Source: Oryzomicrobium sp.
GTDB taxonomy: Bacteria > Pseudomonadota > Gammaproteobacteria > Burkholderiales > Rhodocyclaceae
DNA: 53,625 nucleotides
NCBI RefSeq assembly: GCF_021287045.1
Contig: NZ_JAJTBG010000019.1
Span: forward strand, 1 to 53,625
Direction: 5' to 3'
The notes beneath the pieces were generated by a model. That model made no database searches, was not told the DNA's origin, and saw nothing but the letters and a program-made list of their open reading frames with translations. Shown in pieces: positions 9,565 through 19,966 of the stretch (position 1 is the stretch's first letter; each line of letters begins with the position of its first letter). The translations under genes and the position numbers were made by a program.

Positions 9565-10887
9565 GTGGCTTCGAACAATCCGCTCATCAAGCAAGGTGGT
9601 AAGTTTGCCGATTTGAAGCGGCGGCTGTGGTTCTTGCTCGGCGCGCTGGTGGTCTACCGGATCGGGGCGCACATCCCCGTTCCGGGCATCGACCCCAACG
9701 CGCTGTCCGATCTTTTCCGCTCGCAGCAGGGCGGCATCCTGGGCATGTTCAACATGTTCTCCGGGGGCGCCCTGTCGCGCTTTACGATTTTTGCACTGGG
9801 GATCATGCCGTACATCTCGGCATCGATCATCATGCAACTGATGAGCGTCGCCAGCCCGCAGCTCGAAGCCCTAAAGAAGGAAGGCGAGGCCGGTCGGCGT
9901 AAGATCACCCAGTACACCCGCTACGGCACCGTGCTGCTTGCCCTGTTCCAGGGCCTGGGCATTGCCGTGGCCCTTGAGGCGCAGCCCGGTCTGGTCATCG
10001 ACCCAGGCTTCATGTTCCGCCTCACTGCCGTGACCACCCTGGTCACCGGTACCATGTTCCTGATGTGGCTCGGCGAGCAGATTACCGAGCGCGGTCTGGG
10101 TAACGGCATCTCGATCATCATTTTTGCCGGTATCGCCGCCGGCCTGCCGAATTCGATCGGCGGCCTGCTCGAACTGGTGCGCACCGGTGCCATGCATCCG
10201 ATCACCGCGATCTTCATCGTGCTGCTGGTCGGTGCCGTGACCGCCTTCGTGGTGTTCGTCGAACGCGGCCAGCGCAAGATCCTGGTGAATTACGCCAAGC
10301 GCCAAGTTGGCAACAAGATCTACGGTGGCCAGAGCTCCCACCTGCCGCTCAAGCTCAACATGGCTGGTGTGATTCCGCCGATCTTCGCCTCGTCGATCAT
10401 CCTCTTCCCGGCCACCGTGGCTGGCTGGTTCGGTTCCGGTGACAAGGCGCGCTGGCTCAAGGATGTGGCCGCTACCCTGAGCCCTGGCCAGCCGCTGTAC
10501 GTCATGTTGTATGCGGCCGCCATCGTGTTCTTCTGTTTCTTCTACACGGCCCTGGTCTTCAACTCCAAGGAGACCGCCGACAACCTGAAGAAGAGCGGCG
10601 CCTTCGTCCCCGGCATTCGCCCCGGTGACCATACCGCCCGCTACATCGACAAGATCCTGATGCGGTTGACCCTGATTGGGGCTGCTTACATCACCCTGGT
10701 GTGCCTGCTGCCCGAGTTCCTGATCCTGAAGTGGAACGTGCCGTTCTACTTCGGCGGCACCTCGCTGCTGATCATCGTGGTGGTGACCATGGACTTTATG
10801 TCCCAGGTTCAGGCCTTCATCATGTCTCATCAGTATGAGAGTCTGCTCAAGAAGGCTAACTTCAAAGGCGGTCTGGCTGCGAAATAA
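9565..10887 (+). CDS. secY: Preprotein translocase subunit SecY
   Basis: The 440-residue polytopic membrane protein has about ten hydrophobic segments and matches SecY ([29 protein letters not shown]-terminal [14 protein letters not shown]). It forms the SecYEG channel for protein export and membrane insertion. The start codon is GTG (9565), served by AGGAAAG at 9551-9557. It is co-transcribed with the spc genes. Confidence 0.98.
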   Translation: MASNNPLIKQGGKFADLKRRLWFLLGALVVYRIGAHIPVPGIDPNALSDLFRSQQGGILGMFNMFSGGALSRFTIFALGIMPYISASIIMQLMSVASPQLEALKKEGEAGRRKITQYTRYGTVLLALFQGLGIAVALEAQPGLVIDPGFMFRLTAVTTLVTGTMFLMWLGEQITERGLGNGISIIIFAGIAAGLPNSIGGLLELVRTGAMHPITAIFIVLLVGAVTAFVVFVERGQRKILVNYAKRQVGNKIYGGQSSHLPLKLNMAGVIPPIFASSIILFPATVAGWFGSGDKARWLKDVAATLSPGQPLYVMLYAAAIVFFCFFYTALVFNSKETADNLKKSGAFVPGIRPGDHTARYIDKILMRLTLIGAAYITLVCLLPEFLILKWNVPFYFGGTSLLIIVVVTMDFMSQVQAFIMSHQYESLLKKANFKGGLAAK

Positions 10888-10897
10888 CTGAACAAAA

Positions 10898-11116
10898 ATG
10901 GCCAAGGAAGACGTTATCGAAATGCAGGGCGAGGTAGTTGAGAACCTCCCCAACGCAACATTTCGGGTGAAGCTGGAAAACGGGCACATGGTACTCGGTT
11001 TCATTTCGGGAAAGATGCGTATGCACTACATCCGCATCCTTCCCGGCGACAAGGTGACGGTTCAGCTCACACCGTACGACTTGTCCAAGGCTCGGATCGT
11101 CTTCCGGACCAAATGA
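10898..11116 (+). CDS. infA: Translation initiation factor IF-1 (first copy)
   Basis: The 72-residue S1/OB-fold protein ([20 protein letters not shown]) is IF-1, which binds the 30S A site during initiation. Its location between secY and rpmJ is usual in betaproteobacteria but not in E. coli. A second, diverged copy is at 34623-34862. No clear Shine-Dalgarno sequence precedes ATG 10898; coupling to secY, 10 nt away, is likely. Confidence 0.97.
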   Translation: MAKEDVIEMQGEVVENLPNATFRVKLENGHMVLGFISGKMRMHYIRILPGDKVTVQLTPYDLSKARIVFRTK

Positions 11117-11118
11117 GT

Positions 11119-11136
11119 TGGGAGCGCAAGCTCCCA
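11119..11136 (+). other. GNRA hairpin after infA
   Basis: A perfect 7-bp stem (11119-11125 with 11130-11136) closes a GCAA tetraloop two bases after the infA stop. It lacks a T-run, so it is more likely an mRNA-stabilising or processing element than a terminator. Confidence 0.45.
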
Positions 11137-11216
11137 TTGGTAAAGAATCTCTACGCGGTAACTTAGGTGGCAAGCGACTGGCTGCGTCGCAAGTCATCGA
11201 CGATTAGGAGTTGATC

Positions 11217-11330
11217 ATGAAAGTGCTGGCTTCGGTTAAGCGTATCTGCCGTAACTGCAAAATCATCCGTCGCCACGGCGTGGTTCGGGTGATCTGCAGC
11301 GATCCTCGGCATAAGCAGCGCCAGGGCTGA
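11217..11330 (+). CDS. rpmJ: 50S ribosomal protein L36 (zinc-ribbon type)
   Basis: The 37-residue product begins [20 protein letters not shown] and keeps Cys11, Cys14, Cys27 and His32, the zinc ligands of the C+ form of L36. TAGGAG precedes ATG 11217. It is the last gene before the alpha promoter. Confidence 0.97.
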   Translation: MKVLASVKRICRNCKIIRRHGVVRVICSDPRHKQRQG

Positions 11331-11341
11331 TCGCATTTGCG

Positions 11342-11371
11342 TTGATACGCAAGGCGATTGTGAAATATAAT
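11342..11371 (+). promoter_or_regulatory. alpha operon promoter (candidate)
   Basis: TTGATA (11342-11347), an 18-bp spacer and consensus TATAAT (11366-11371) lie in the 69-bp gap before rpsM. This is the expected position for separate transcription of rpsM-rpsK-rpsD-rpoA-rplQ, so RNA polymerase alpha can be made independently of spc. Confidence 0.7.
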
Positions 11372-11399
11372 CAGTAGTTTCGCTTTCTAGGGTGAATCC

Positions 11400-11762
11400 A
11401 TGGCCCGTATTGCAGGGGTTAACATTCCGGCCCATAAGCATGCTGAGATCGCGCTGACCGCGATTTTTGGCATTGGCCGTACCCGCGCGCAGCAAATCTG
11501 CGACGCGGCTGGCGTCAACCGTTCTTCCAAGGTTAAGGATCTGTCCGAGGCCGAGATGGAGCGGCTGCGTGACGAGGTGGGCAAGTTCTCGGTTGAGGGT
11601 GATCTCCGCCGTGAAGTGACCATGAGCATCAAGCGCCTGATGGACTTGGGCTGCTACCGTGGCGTGCGCCACCGCCGTGGCCTGCCGTGCCGCGGTCAGC
11701 GGACCCGTACCAACGCTCGGACCCGCAAGGGCCCGCGTAAGCCCATCGCTGGCAAGAAATAA
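11400..11762 (+). CDS. rpsM: 30S ribosomal protein S13
   Basis: The 120 residues match S13 ([40 protein letters not shown]). S13 forms intersubunit bridges and contacts P-site tRNA. First gene of the alpha section. Confidence 0.98.
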   Translation: MARIAGVNIPAHKHAEIALTAIFGIGRTRAQQICDAAGVNRSSKVKDLSEAEMERLRDEVGKFSVEGDLRREVTMSIKRLMDLGCYRGVRHRRGLPCRGQRTRTNARTRKGPRKPIAGKK

Positions 11763-11775
11763 GTAGGGACGAATC

Positions 11776-12165
11776 ATGGCCAAAACTGCCGCCAAAGTTC
11801 GCAAAAAAGTCAAAAAGAACGTTGCTGAGGGCATCGCCCACATCCACGCCTCTTTCAACAACACCATCATCACCATCACCGACCGCCAGGGCAACGCTCT
11901 GTCCTGGGCGACCGCTGGTGGTGCCGGCTTCAAGGGCTCCCGTAAGAGCACCCCGTTCGCTGCCCAGGTCGCTGCCGATGCGGCTGGCCGCGTCGCGGTC
12001 GAGTGCGGCGTGAAGAACCTGGAAGTGCGCATCAAGGGCCCCGGCCCTGGCCGCGAATCTTCTGTCCGTGCGCTCAACGCGCTGGGCATGAAGATCACCG
12101 CGATCACCGATGTGACTCCGGTTCCGCATAACGGCTGCCGTCCGCCGAAAAAGCGCCGCATCTAA
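11776..12165 (+). CDS. rpsK: 30S ribosomal protein S11
   Basis: The 129-residue S11 has the conserved [20 protein letters not shown] and C-terminal [16 protein letters not shown] motifs. It belongs to the 30S platform near the mRNA exit. Confidence 0.98.
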   Translation: MAKTAAKVRKKVKKNVAEGIAHIHASFNNTIITITDRQGNALSWATAGGAGFKGSRKSTPFAAQVAADAAGRVAVECGVKNLEVRIKGPGPGRESSVRALNALGMKITAITDVTPVPHNGCRPPKKRRI

Positions 12166-12177
12166 CAGGAGTTTGCC

Positions 12178-12807
12178 GTGGCAAGAAATCTTGATCCGAA
12201 GTGCCGTCAGTGCCGCCGCGAAGGTGAAAAGCTTTTCCTCAAGGGCGAAAAGTGCTTCACCGACAAGTGCGCCATCGAGCGTCGTTCCTACGCGCCCGGT
12301 CAGCACGGCCAGAAGTCTGGTGCCCGTCTGTCCGACTACGGCGTGCACCTGCGTGAAAAGCAGAAGATCCGCCGCATCTACGGCGTCCTGGAAGGCCAGT
12401 TCCGCCGCACCTTCGCGAGCGCCGCTGCTAAAAAGGGCCAGACCGGCGAAAACCTGCTGCAACTGCTCGAATCCCGTCTCGACAACGTGGCCTACCGCAT
12501 GGGCTTCGGTGCTTCCCGCTCCGAGTCTCGCCAGGTGGTGCGTCACAACGGCGTGCTGGTGAACGGCAAGCGCGTGAACATTCCCTCCTTCATCGTTCGT
12601 CCGGGCGACGTCGTGGAACTGGCTGAAAAGACCAAGGGCCACCTGCGCGTCAAGGCTGCGATGGCGGCTGCCGAATCCCGCGGCTTCCCCGAGTGGCTCG
12701 AAGTGGACGTCAAGGCTGGCAAGGGCACCTTCAAGGCTCGCCCGCAGCGCAGCGAACTGCCCTCCACCATCAACGAGAGCCTCGTCATCGAACTCTACTC
12801 GAAGTAA
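12178..12807 (+). CDS. rpsD: 30S ribosomal protein S4 (zinc type)
   Basis: The 209-residue S4 starts at GTG 12178 (AGGAG upstream) and carries Cys9, Cys12, Cys26 and Cys31 in the pattern CRQC...CFTDKC. This is the zinc knuckle seen in Thermus S4 and missing in E. coli S4. The S4 RNA-binding domain follows ([20 protein letters not shown]). S4 starts 30S assembly and, in enterobacteria, represses the alpha operon. Confidence 0.97.
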   Translation: MARNLDPKCRQCRREGEKLFLKGEKCFTDKCAIERRSYAPGQHGQKSGARLSDYGVHLREKQKIRRIYGVLEGQFRRTFASAAAKKGQTGENLLQLLESRLDNVAYRMGFGASRSESRQVVRHNGVLVNGKRVNIPSFIVRPGDVVELAEKTKGHLRVKAAMAAAESRGFPEWLEVDVKAGKGTFKARPQRSELPSTINESLVIELYSK

Positions 12808-12843
12808 TCCGAGTAGGTTCGACGAGCAGCCAAAGGACAGCCA

Positions 12844-13821
12844 ATGCAAAGCAGTGGACTTCTGAAACCGCGCATCATCGATGTGCAGAACCTCTCGCCG
12901 GTCCAGGCGCGGGTGGTCATGGAGCCGTTTGAACGCGGCTACGGCCACACCCTTGGTAACGCGCTGCGCCGCATCCTGCTGTCGTCCATGCCCGGCTATG
13001 CTCCCACCGAGGTGAGCATCGACGGCGTGCTGCACGAGTACTCCACCATTGACGGTGTGCAGGAGGATGTCGTGGACATCCTCCTCAACCTCAAGGGTGT
13101 GGTGTTCAAGCTGCACCGTGGCGAAGAGGCGGTCCTCACCCTGAAGAAAGAGGGTGAGGGTGTGGTGCGCGCCCGTGATATCGAGATTTCCCACGATGTG
13201 GAAATCATCAACCCGGATCACGTGGTCGCCCATATCTCCGCCGGCGGCAAGCTCAACCTGCAGATGAAGGTGCAAAAGGGCCGCGGCTATGTCCCCGGTA
13301 CCATGCGCCAGTCCCCGGACGGTTCGAAGAGCATCGGCAACCTGGTGCTCGACGCTTCCTTCAGCCCGGTGCGCCGCGTCGCCTACAGCGTCGAGAGCGC
13401 CCGTGTGGAACAGCGTACCGACCTGGACAAGCTGGTGATCGACATCGAGACCAACGGTGCCATCGATCCGGAAGAAGCGATCCGCAACGCGGCCCGCATT
13501 CTGGTCGAGCAACTGTCGGTGTTCGCTGATCTGGAAGGCACCCCCGCCCCGGTGGAAGCCGCCAAGCCGATGCAGGTGGACCCCATCCTGCTGCGCCCGG
13601 TGGACGACCTGGAGCTGACCGTCCGGTCCGCCAACTGCCTCAAGGCCGAGAACATCTACTACATCGGTGATCTCATCCAGCGTACCGAGAACGAGCTGCT
13701 CAAGACCCCGAATCTGGGTCGCAAGTCGCTCAACGAGATCAAAGAAGTGCTGGCCGCCCGCGGCCTCACCCTGGGCATGAAGCTCGAGAACTGGCCTCCG
13801 GCCGGCCTCGAGAAGGTCTGA
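12844..13821 (+). CDS. rpoA: DNA-directed RNA polymerase alpha subunit
   Basis: The 325-residue protein has the N-terminal dimerisation domain ([20 protein letters not shown]), a linker around residue 240, and the C-terminal domain that binds UP elements and activators ([20 protein letters not shown]). Length and order match the family. Confidence 0.98.
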   Translation: MQSSGLLKPRIIDVQNLSPVQARVVMEPFERGYGHTLGNALRRILLSSMPGYAPTEVSIDGVLHEYSTIDGVQEDVVDILLNLKGVVFKLHRGEEAVLTLKKEGEGVVRARDIEISHDVEIINPDHVVAHISAGGKLNLQMKVQKGRGYVPGTMRQSPDGSKSIGNLVLDASFSPVRRVAYSVESARVEQRTDLDKLVIDIETNGAIDPEEAIRNAARILVEQLSVFADLEGTPAPVEAAKPMQVDPILLRPVDDLELTVRSANCLKAENIYYIGDLIQRTENELLKTPNLGRKSLNEIKEVLAARGLTLGMKLENWPPAGLEKV

Positions 13822-13849
13822 CCCAGCGCATCGATAAAGGAACTCAACC

Positions 13850-14251
13850 ATGCGTCACCGTAACGGTCTTCGCAAACTGAACCGTACCAGCGCGCACCGC
13901 CAGGCGCTGCTGCGCAACCTGACCAACGCCCTGCTGCGTCACGAAGCCATCCGCACCACCCTGCCGAAGGCCAAGGAACTGCGCCGGGTGGTCGAGCCGA
14001 TCATCACCCTGGGCAAGACCCCGAGCCTGTCCAATCGCCGCCTGGCCTTCAACCGCCTGCGCGACCGCGAGATGGTGGTGAAGGTCTTCGACGAACTGGG
14101 CCCCCGCTTCCAGACCCGCCCCGGCGGCTACCTGCGCATCCTGAAGTGCGGCTTCCGCCCCGGCGACAATGCGCCGATGGCCTACGTCGAACTGCTGGAC
14201 CGCCCCGAAGGCGGCGAAGCCGTGGAAGGCGAAGTGGTCGAGCAGGCCTAA
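13850..14251 (+). CDS. rplQ: 50S ribosomal protein L17
   Basis: The 133-residue L17 ([20 protein letters not shown]) is the last gene of the superoperon, followed by an intrinsic terminator. Confidence 0.98.
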   Translation: MRHRNGLRKLNRTSAHRQALLRNLTNALLRHEAIRTTLPKAKELRRVVEPIITLGKTPSLSNRRLAFNRLRDREMVVKVFDELGPRFQTRPGGYLRILKCGFRPGDNAPMAYVELLDRPEGGEAVEGEVVEQA

Positions 14252-14276
14252 GCCTTCTCTGCCCACAAGCATCAAG

Positions 14277-14310
14277 AAAAAAGCCAGGCGTTCTGCCTGG
14301 CTTTTTTCTT
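14277..14310 (+). terminator. Intrinsic terminator of the ribosomal superoperon
   Basis: GCCAGGC (14283-14289) pairs with GCCTGGC (14295-14301) around a 5-nt loop. Flanking A6/T6 extend the stem to 13 bp and supply the T-run. It lies 26 nt after the rplQ stop. Confidence 0.93.
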
Positions 14311-14326
14311 TGCCATTCTGCCTGTT

Positions 14327-14402
14327 GCACGGCCGCTGCTTACCGCATCGGCGCTCGCAAGCCGCCACGGCGGGTTTCCCCGCCATGGCGGCCCGGCCGT
14401 GC
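14327..14402 (-). terminator. Nested hairpin downstream of gltL
   Basis: An outer 9-bp stem (14327-14335 with 14394-14402) encloses an inner 13-bp stem with one mismatch (14362-14374 with 14379-14391, loop TTTC). It abuts the gltL stop on the minus strand. There is no T-run, so it may be a 3-prime stabiliser or a barrier between convergent transcripts. Confidence 0.5.
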
Positions 14403-14403
14403 C

Positions 14404-15128
<725 letters not shown>

Positions 15129-15132
<4 letters not shown>

Positions 15133-15806
15133 TGACCGATCCTCTTGTGGAAGCGTTTGACGAATTGGGAAAGGCTGAAGCAGAGCACGAAGTAGACGGC
15201 CCCGGCGAACAGCAGCAGCTCGACGATGCGCCCGTCCCGGTCGCCGATCTTCTGGGCGGTGCCGAAGAAGTCGGCCAGACCGATGACGTACACCAGGGAG
15301 GTGTCCTGGAACAGGATGATCGCCTGGGTGAGCAGCAGGGGCACCATGTTGCGGAAAGCCTGGGGCAGCACGATCAGCCGCATCGTCTGGCCCGGGGTTA
15401 AGCCCAGGGCCAGGCCGGCATTGACCTGCCCCTTGGACACGCTCTGGATGCCGGCGCGGATGATCTCCGAATAGTAGGCTGCCTCGAACAGGGTGAAGGC
15501 CACCAGGGCCGAGACGAAGCGGATGTCGGACAGCCCCTCGCCGAAAATGCTCTTCAGCAGCTGCGGCACGATCAGGTAGAACCACAGGATCACCATCACC
15601 AGGGGCACCGAGCGGAACAGGTTTACGTAGCCGGCGGCGAGAAAGGCCACCGTCCGGTTGGACGACAGCCGCGCCACGGCCAGTACCGTGCCCCAGAGGA
15701 TGCCGATGACGATGGCGGTGAGGGTGATCTCCAGGGTCACCGCCATGCCTTTGGCGAGCAGGGGCAGGGCACCGGGGATCGAACTCCAGTCGAAGTCGTA
15801 GTTCAT
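15129..15806 (-). CDS. gltK: Amino-acid ABC transporter permease GltK-type
   Basis: The 225-residue inner-membrane protein has several hydrophobic segments and the HisM-type coupling region ([20 protein letters not shown]; [16 protein letters not shown] loop). It overlaps gltJ by 4 nt (15803-15806) and gltL by 4 nt, a tight operon that favours equal amounts of both permeases and the ATPase. Confidence 0.9.
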
Positions 15807-16543
15807 TTGCCACCTCCGATGAAGCCCGGCACTTGGACGTTCTTTTCCAGGCGGCGCATCAGGAACATCACCGTGACGTTGATCAGCATGTACAGCAGGG
15901 TGACGGCGATGAACGCCTCATAGGGCTGGGCCGTGTAGTCCACCAGCTGCTGGGCCTGGCGCGACAGTTCGATCAGGCCGATGGTGGTGGCCACCGCCGA
16001 GTTCTTGAAGATGTTGAGGAACTCGGAGGTGAGGGGCGGGATGACGATGCGGAAGGCCATCGGCAGGATCACGTAGCGGTAGGTCTGGGGCAGGGTGAAG
16101 CCCAGGGCCAGGCCGGCGTTCTGCTGCCCCCTGGGCAGGGAGAGGATGCCGGCGCGCACCTGCTCGGCCACCCGGGCCGAGGTGAACAGCCCCAGGCACA
16201 GCACCGCCGCCAGGAACTGCTGGGACAGCGGATTCATCTGCTTGAAGGCGTCGCCCCAGCCGAAGGGCAGCAATTCGGGCGCGACGAAGTACCAGACGAA
16301 CAATTGCACCAGCAGGGGCACGTTGCGGAACAGTTCAACGTGGCAGGTGGCGAGGAAGGACAGGGGCTTGCTCGGCACGGTGCGCAGCACGCCGATCAGC
16401 CCGCCGACCAGGAGGGCGATGACCCAGGCCGAGAGGGAGAGGGTGACGGTCCATTGCAGGCCCACCCCCAGCCAGCCCAGGTAGGTGGTCTCGCCGGACG
16501 GCACCGTCTGCAGGAAGACCGGCCAGTTCCAGTTGTAACTCAT
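15803..16543 (-). CDS. gltJ: Amino-acid ABC transporter permease GltJ-type
   Basis: The 246-residue permease begins [20 protein letters not shown] and carries the EAA-like loop ([20 protein letters not shown]). It pairs with GltK in the membrane. A hairpin at 16575-16598 separates it from the upstream gltI gene. Confidence 0.9.
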   Translation of the reverse strand: MSYNWNWPVFLQTVPSGETTYLGWLGVGLQWTVTLSLSAWVIALLVGGLIGVLRTVPSKPLSFLATCHVELFRNVPLLVQLFVWYFVAPELLPFGWGDAFKQMNPLSQQFLAAVLCLGLFTSARVAEQVRAGILSLPRGQQNAGLALGFTLPQTYRYVILPMAFRIVIPPLTSEFLNIFKNSAVATTIGLIELSRQAQQLVDYTAQPYEAFIAVTLLYMLINVTVMFLMRRLEKNVQVPGFIGGGK

Positions 16544-16574
16544 GGGAATCGACTTTCAGGGGATTGAAAGAAAA

Positions 16575-16598
16575 ACGGAAGGGCGCAGGCCCTTCCGT
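16575..16598 (-). terminator. Hairpin with T-run between gltI and gltJ
   Basis: A perfect 10-bp stem (16575-16584 with 16589-16598) closes a 4-nt loop. On the minus strand it is followed directly by TTTTT. Its place 30 nt after the gltI stop suggests partial termination or 3-prime protection, giving more binding protein than permease. This layout is common in ABC uptake operons. Confidence 0.8.
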
Positions 16599-16628
16599 CT
16601 CCATGCGCCGTGGTGACGCGCCTCGCGC

Positions 16629-17540
16629 TTATTCGAAGGGCTTGTCGTTGGGCGCCTTGTAGAGCGCCTTCATGGCGTCGGACAGGGGGAAATTCAGGTT
16701 CAGCCCCTTGGGCGGGATCGGGTTGAGGAACCACTTGGCGTAGATCTTCTCCGCCTCGCCCGAGGTCATGGCCTTGGTCAGGGCTGCGTCCACCAGCTTC
16801 TTGAACTGAGGGTCGTCCTTGCGCAGCATGCAGCCGTAGGCTTCAAAAGACTGGGGCGTACCCACCACCACCCAGTCGGCCGGGCGCTTGGCCTTGGCCA
16901 TTTCGCCGTAGAGCAGGGCGTCGTCCATCATGAAGCCGACGGCGCGGCCGGTTTCCAGGGTGAGGAAGGCCTCGCCGTGGTCCTTGGCGCTGATGATGTT
17001 CATCTTCATCTGCTTCTCTTCGTTCATCTTGCGCAGCAGACGCTCGGAGGTGGTGCCGGCGGTGGTCACCACGTTCTTGCCGGCCAGGTCGGGGAAGTCC
17101 TTGATGCCCGAAGTGTTCTTGGTCATCAGCCGGGTGCCGATGATGAAGATGGTGGTCGAGAAGGACACCTGCTTGGCCCGCTCGCTGTTGTTGGTGGTGG
17201 AGCCGCATTCGATGTCCACCGTGCCGTTCTGCACCAGGGTGATGCGGTTGGCCGAGGTCACCGGCATCATCTTGACCTGCAGGTTGGGGGCCTTCAGCTC
17301 GGCCTTGACCGCGTCCACCGCCTTCAGCATCAGTTCCTGGGAGTAGCCGATCACCTGCTGCTTGTCGTCGTAGTAGGAGAAGGGGATGGACGATTCCCGG
17401 TGCCCCAGGGTGATGGCGTTGGTTTCCTTGATCTTCTTCAGGGTCGGGCCCAGGTCCTGGGGGGCCGCCACGGCCGTGGCCGAAACCGCCAGGGCGGACA
17501 GGCCGAATGCGAGGGCGAGGGACGTTGCGATCTTGTTCAT
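16629..17540 (-). CDS. gltI: Periplasmic glutamate/aspartate-binding protein
   Basis: The 303-residue protein starts with a Sec signal peptide (about residues 1-26, MNKIATSLALAFGLSALAVS then an AVAAPQD cleavage zone) and continues as a family 3 solute-binding protein (TVDIECGSTTNNSERAKQVS). It would capture glutamate or aspartate in the periplasm for GltJKL. GAGAGGAAA serves the ATG. The 214 bp upstream holds no clear consensus promoter; a TAGAAT at the far side is only a weak -10. Confidence 0.92.
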   Translation of the reverse strand: MNKIATSLALAFGLSALAVSATAVAAPQDLGPTLKKIKETNAITLGHRESSIPFSYYDDKQQVIGYSQELMLKAVDAVKAELKAPNLQVKMMPVTSANRITLVQNGTVDIECGSTTNNSERAKQVSFSTTIFIIGTRLMTKNTSGIKDFPDLAGKNVVTTAGTTSERLLRKMNEEKQMKMNIISAKDHGEAFLTLETGRAVGFMMDDALLYGEMAKAKRPADWVVVGTPQSFEAYGCMLRKDDPQFKKLVDAALTKAMTSGEAEKIYAKWFLNPIPPKGLNLNFPLSDAMKALYKAPNDKPFE

Positions 17541-17717
17541 CTGGGTTTCCTCTCGTTATTGAATGTTCTTCGACAAATGAGCGGGCAAGGGGCAAAAAGT
17601 TGCAGAACCTTCTGCCCTCTCGCCCCGAAACGCGGGCCGGTGCTGCCTGCCATTCTTCCATGATGGCCCAAGGATGCGGCGATTCCAGGAATTCCGGCGA
17701 TTCTAACCAGTTACGGC

Positions 17718-17754
17718 GCGCCCGTCGTACCGCGCCGCACCAAACGACGGGCGC
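17718..17754 (-). other. Inverted repeat after the ABC exporter gene
   Basis: An 11-bp perfect inverted repeat (17718-17728 with 17744-17754, 15-nt loop) ends at the exporter stop codon. No T-run follows on the minus strand. It could act as a Rho-independent-like pause or a 3-prime end stabiliser for the exporter mRNA. Confidence 0.45.
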
Positions 17755-19578
17755 TCAGGCGAGGGCCATGGCGCCGTCGGCCTGGCTGCCTTCCTCACGC
17801 TGCTGCAAGGCCCACAGCTGGGCGTAGGCCCCGTCGGCGGCGAGCAACTGGGCGTGACTGCCCCGCTCGACGATACGTCCCCCGTCGAGCACCAGGATTT
17901 CGTCGGCGTCCATCACGGTGGACAGGCGGTGGGCGATCACCAGGGTGGTGTGGCCCCGGGCCGCGGCGCGCAGGCTTTCGCCGATGGCCTGCTCGGTCTT
18001 GCTGTCCAGGGCCGAGGTGGCCTCGTCGAAAATCAGGATGCGCGGCTGCTTCAGCAGCGCTCGGGCAATGGCCACCCGCTGCTTTTCGCCGCCGGAAAGC
18101 TTGAGGCCCCGCTCCCCCACCCGGGTTTCGTACTTGTCCGGCAGGCTCTCGATGAACTCATGCAGCTGGGCGGTGCGCGCTGCGGCGACGATCTCCTCCC
18201 GGCTGGCCTCGGGCCGGCCGTAGCGCAGGTTGTAGAGCAGGGTGTCGTTGAACAGCACCGTGTCCTGGGGGACGATGCCGATGGCGCCGCGCAGGCTTTC
18301 CTGGCGGAAGTCGCGAATGTCCAGGCCGTTGACCCGTACGGCGCCGCCGGTCACATCGTAGAAGCGGAACAGCAGGCGCGACAGGGTGCTCTTGCCGGCG
18401 CCGGAATGGCCCACCACCGCTACCTTGTGGCCGGCCGGCACGGTGAACGACACCCCGTGCAGGATCGGCCGCTTGGCGTCGTAGTGGAAGTGCACGTTCT
18501 CGAAGCGCACCTCCAGGGGGCCGCTGGGCAGCTCCCGGGCGTCGGGGCGGTCGGCGATCTCCCGGTTCTCGCCGAGCAGCTTGAACATGCGCTCGATGTC
18601 GGTCAGGGCGGTGCGGATCTCCCGGTAAACGATGCCGAGGAAGTTGAGCGGCATGTACAGCTGGATCAGGAAGGCATTAACCAGCACTAGGTCGCCCACG
18701 GTCATGCGCCCCTCGGCCACGCCGTTGGCGGCGCGCCACATCATGGCGGTCACCCCCAGGGCGATGATCGCCTGCTGGCCCAGGTTGAGGGCCGACAGGG
18801 ATAGCTGGCTCTTCACCGCAGCGCCCTCCCACTTTTGCAGGGCGCTGTCGTAACGGCTGGCCTCGTACTGCTCGTTGTTGAAGTACTTCACCGTCTCGAA
18901 GTTGAGCAGGCTGTCGATGGCCTTGCTGTTGGCGGCCGAGTCCGACTCGTTCACCGCCCGGCGGATGGCGATGCGCCGGTTGGACACCACCACGGTGAAC
19001 ACGATGTAGGCGGCCAGCGACACCAGGGTGATGAGCACGAACCCCACGTCGTATTTGACGAACAGGATGCTCATCACCAGGGCTAGCTCCACCAGGGTGG
19101 GCAGGATGCTGTAGAGCAGGTAGCTGATCAGGCTGCCGATGGAGCGGGTGCCCCGCTCGATGTCCCGGGACACGCCGCCGGTCTCCCGCTCCAGGTGGAA
19201 GCGCAGCGACAGGGAGTGCAGGTGGCTGAACACCTGCAAGGCGATGGAACGCACCATGCGCTGAGTCACCCGGGTGAACAGCATCTCGCGCAGTTCGGTG
19301 AACAGGGCGGTGGAAAAGCGCAGCAGGCCGTACAGCAGCAACAGCAGCACCGGCAGGGCCAGGGCCTGCTGGGGGCCGGACAGGTCGTCGATCATGTGCT
19401 TGAAGATGATCGGCGTGCCGACGTTGGCGAACTTGGCGGCGATCAGGCAGGCCATGGCCAGGGCCACCCGGCCCCGGTACTGCCAGACGTAGGGCAGCAG
19501 GGTGCGCAGGGTGGCGAGCACGTGCAATTCGGGGGCGGGGCCGGCGGGAGCCGGGTGGGCGGAATGGGAGCGGCGCAT
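17755..19578 (-). CDS. Atm1-type ABC exporter (fused permease-ATPase)
   Basis: The 607-residue half-transporter has an N-terminal six-helix membrane domain (about residues 25-330) and a C-terminal ATPase with Walker A GHSGAGKST, signature LSGGEKQR and Walker B ILIFDEATSALD. The stretch ETGGVSRDIERGTRSIGSLI is typical of the Atm1/HMT1 branch, which exports glutathione-linked sulfur or heavy-metal conjugates. It would act as a homodimer in the inner membrane. The substrate is inferred from the family only. No clear ribosome-binding site precedes ATG 19578, so the true start may be slightly downstream. Confidence 0.88.
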   Translation of the reverse strand: MRRSHSAHPAPAGPAPELHVLATLRTLLPYVWQYRGRVALAMACLIAAKFANVGTPIIFKHMIDDLSGPQQALALPVLLLLLYGLLRFSTALFTELREMLFTRVTQRMVRSIALQVFSHLHSLSLRFHLERETGGVSRDIERGTRSIGSLISYLLYSILPTLVELALVMSILFVKYDVGFVLITLVSLAAYIVFTVVVSNRRIAIRRAVNESDSAANSKAIDSLLNFETVKYFNNEQYEASRYDSALQKWEGAAVKSQLSLSALNLGQQAIIALGVTAMMWRAANGVAEGRMTVGDLVLVNAFLIQLYMPLNFLGIVYREIRTALTDIERMFKLLGENREIADRPDARELPSGPLEVRFENVHFHYDAKRPILHGVSFTVPAGHKVAVVGHSGAGKSTLSRLLFRFYDVTGGAVRVNGLDIRDFRQESLRGAIGIVPQDTVLFNDTLLYNLRYGRPEASREEIVAAARTAQLHEFIESLPDKYETRVGERGLKLSGGEKQRVAIARALLKQPRILIFDEATSALDSKTEQAIGESLRAAARGHTTLVIAHRLSTVMDADEILVLDGGRIVERGSHAQLLAADGAYAQLWALQQREEGSQADGAMALA

Positions 19579-19783
19579 GGGGCGATAGGGCTGGAACGGC
19601 GGAAAGGGCGGCCGGCACGGGCAAGCTTAAGCAGGCGGCGGACGGCGCAGACGGGCGGTGCCCGGGGAGGGGCGTCAAGCGCAGTATGCCCCGCCCGCCC
19701 CGCTTTCGTCTCGCTGCGGCAAGGGCGGCCAACCGAGGGCGGGATGAGGGCAGGGCGGGGGGGCGCGGAGGCACCACACAAGT

Positions 19784-19854
19784 CCGCGCCAGTTCTCGCT
19801 CTTGGCGATGCCCTGCTGAAACTCCGCGCCTGGCGCGGGGTTTGGCGAGGCGGC
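19784..19854 (-). repeat. Dispersed palindromic repeat, copy 1 (inverted)
   Basis: CCGCGCCAG (19784-19792) and CTGGCGCGG (19830-19838) form the arms of a large imperfect hairpin. Read on the minus strand, it shares the segment CCAAACCCCGCGCCAG and the arm AACTGGCGCGGA with the copy at 23457-23520. Its minus-strand translation contains NPAPGAEFQ, related to NPRRGADFQ in the copies near 44.1-44.4 kb. Confidence 0.7.
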
Positions 19855-19953
19855 CGGAAGCATCATCGGCACGGGGCATGACACGGAACGGGCCAGGCAA
19901 GGTGAGCCGACGGTGAAAGGACGAGATGGAAGGAATGGGTCCGAGGGGTGGAG

Positions 19954-19959
19954 TAAAAT
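19954..19959 (+). promoter_or_regulatory. Candidate dnaE -10 element (leaderless mRNA?)
   Basis: TAAAAT lies 7 nt before the dnaE ATG, so a transcript from it would start at or next to the A of the start codon. No Shine-Dalgarno sequence is present and no good -35 is seen. A leaderless dnaE mRNA is an inference. Confidence 0.35.
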
Positions 19960-19966
19960 CGCCCCC

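Larger units (their letters stand above)
19579..19966. other. 388-bp gap between exporter and dnaE
   Basis: No credible gene is seen here. The gap holds one inverted copy of the dispersed GC-rich repeat (19784-19838) and the start region of dnaE. The exporter on the minus strand and dnaE on the plus strand diverge from it. Confidence 0.6.
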
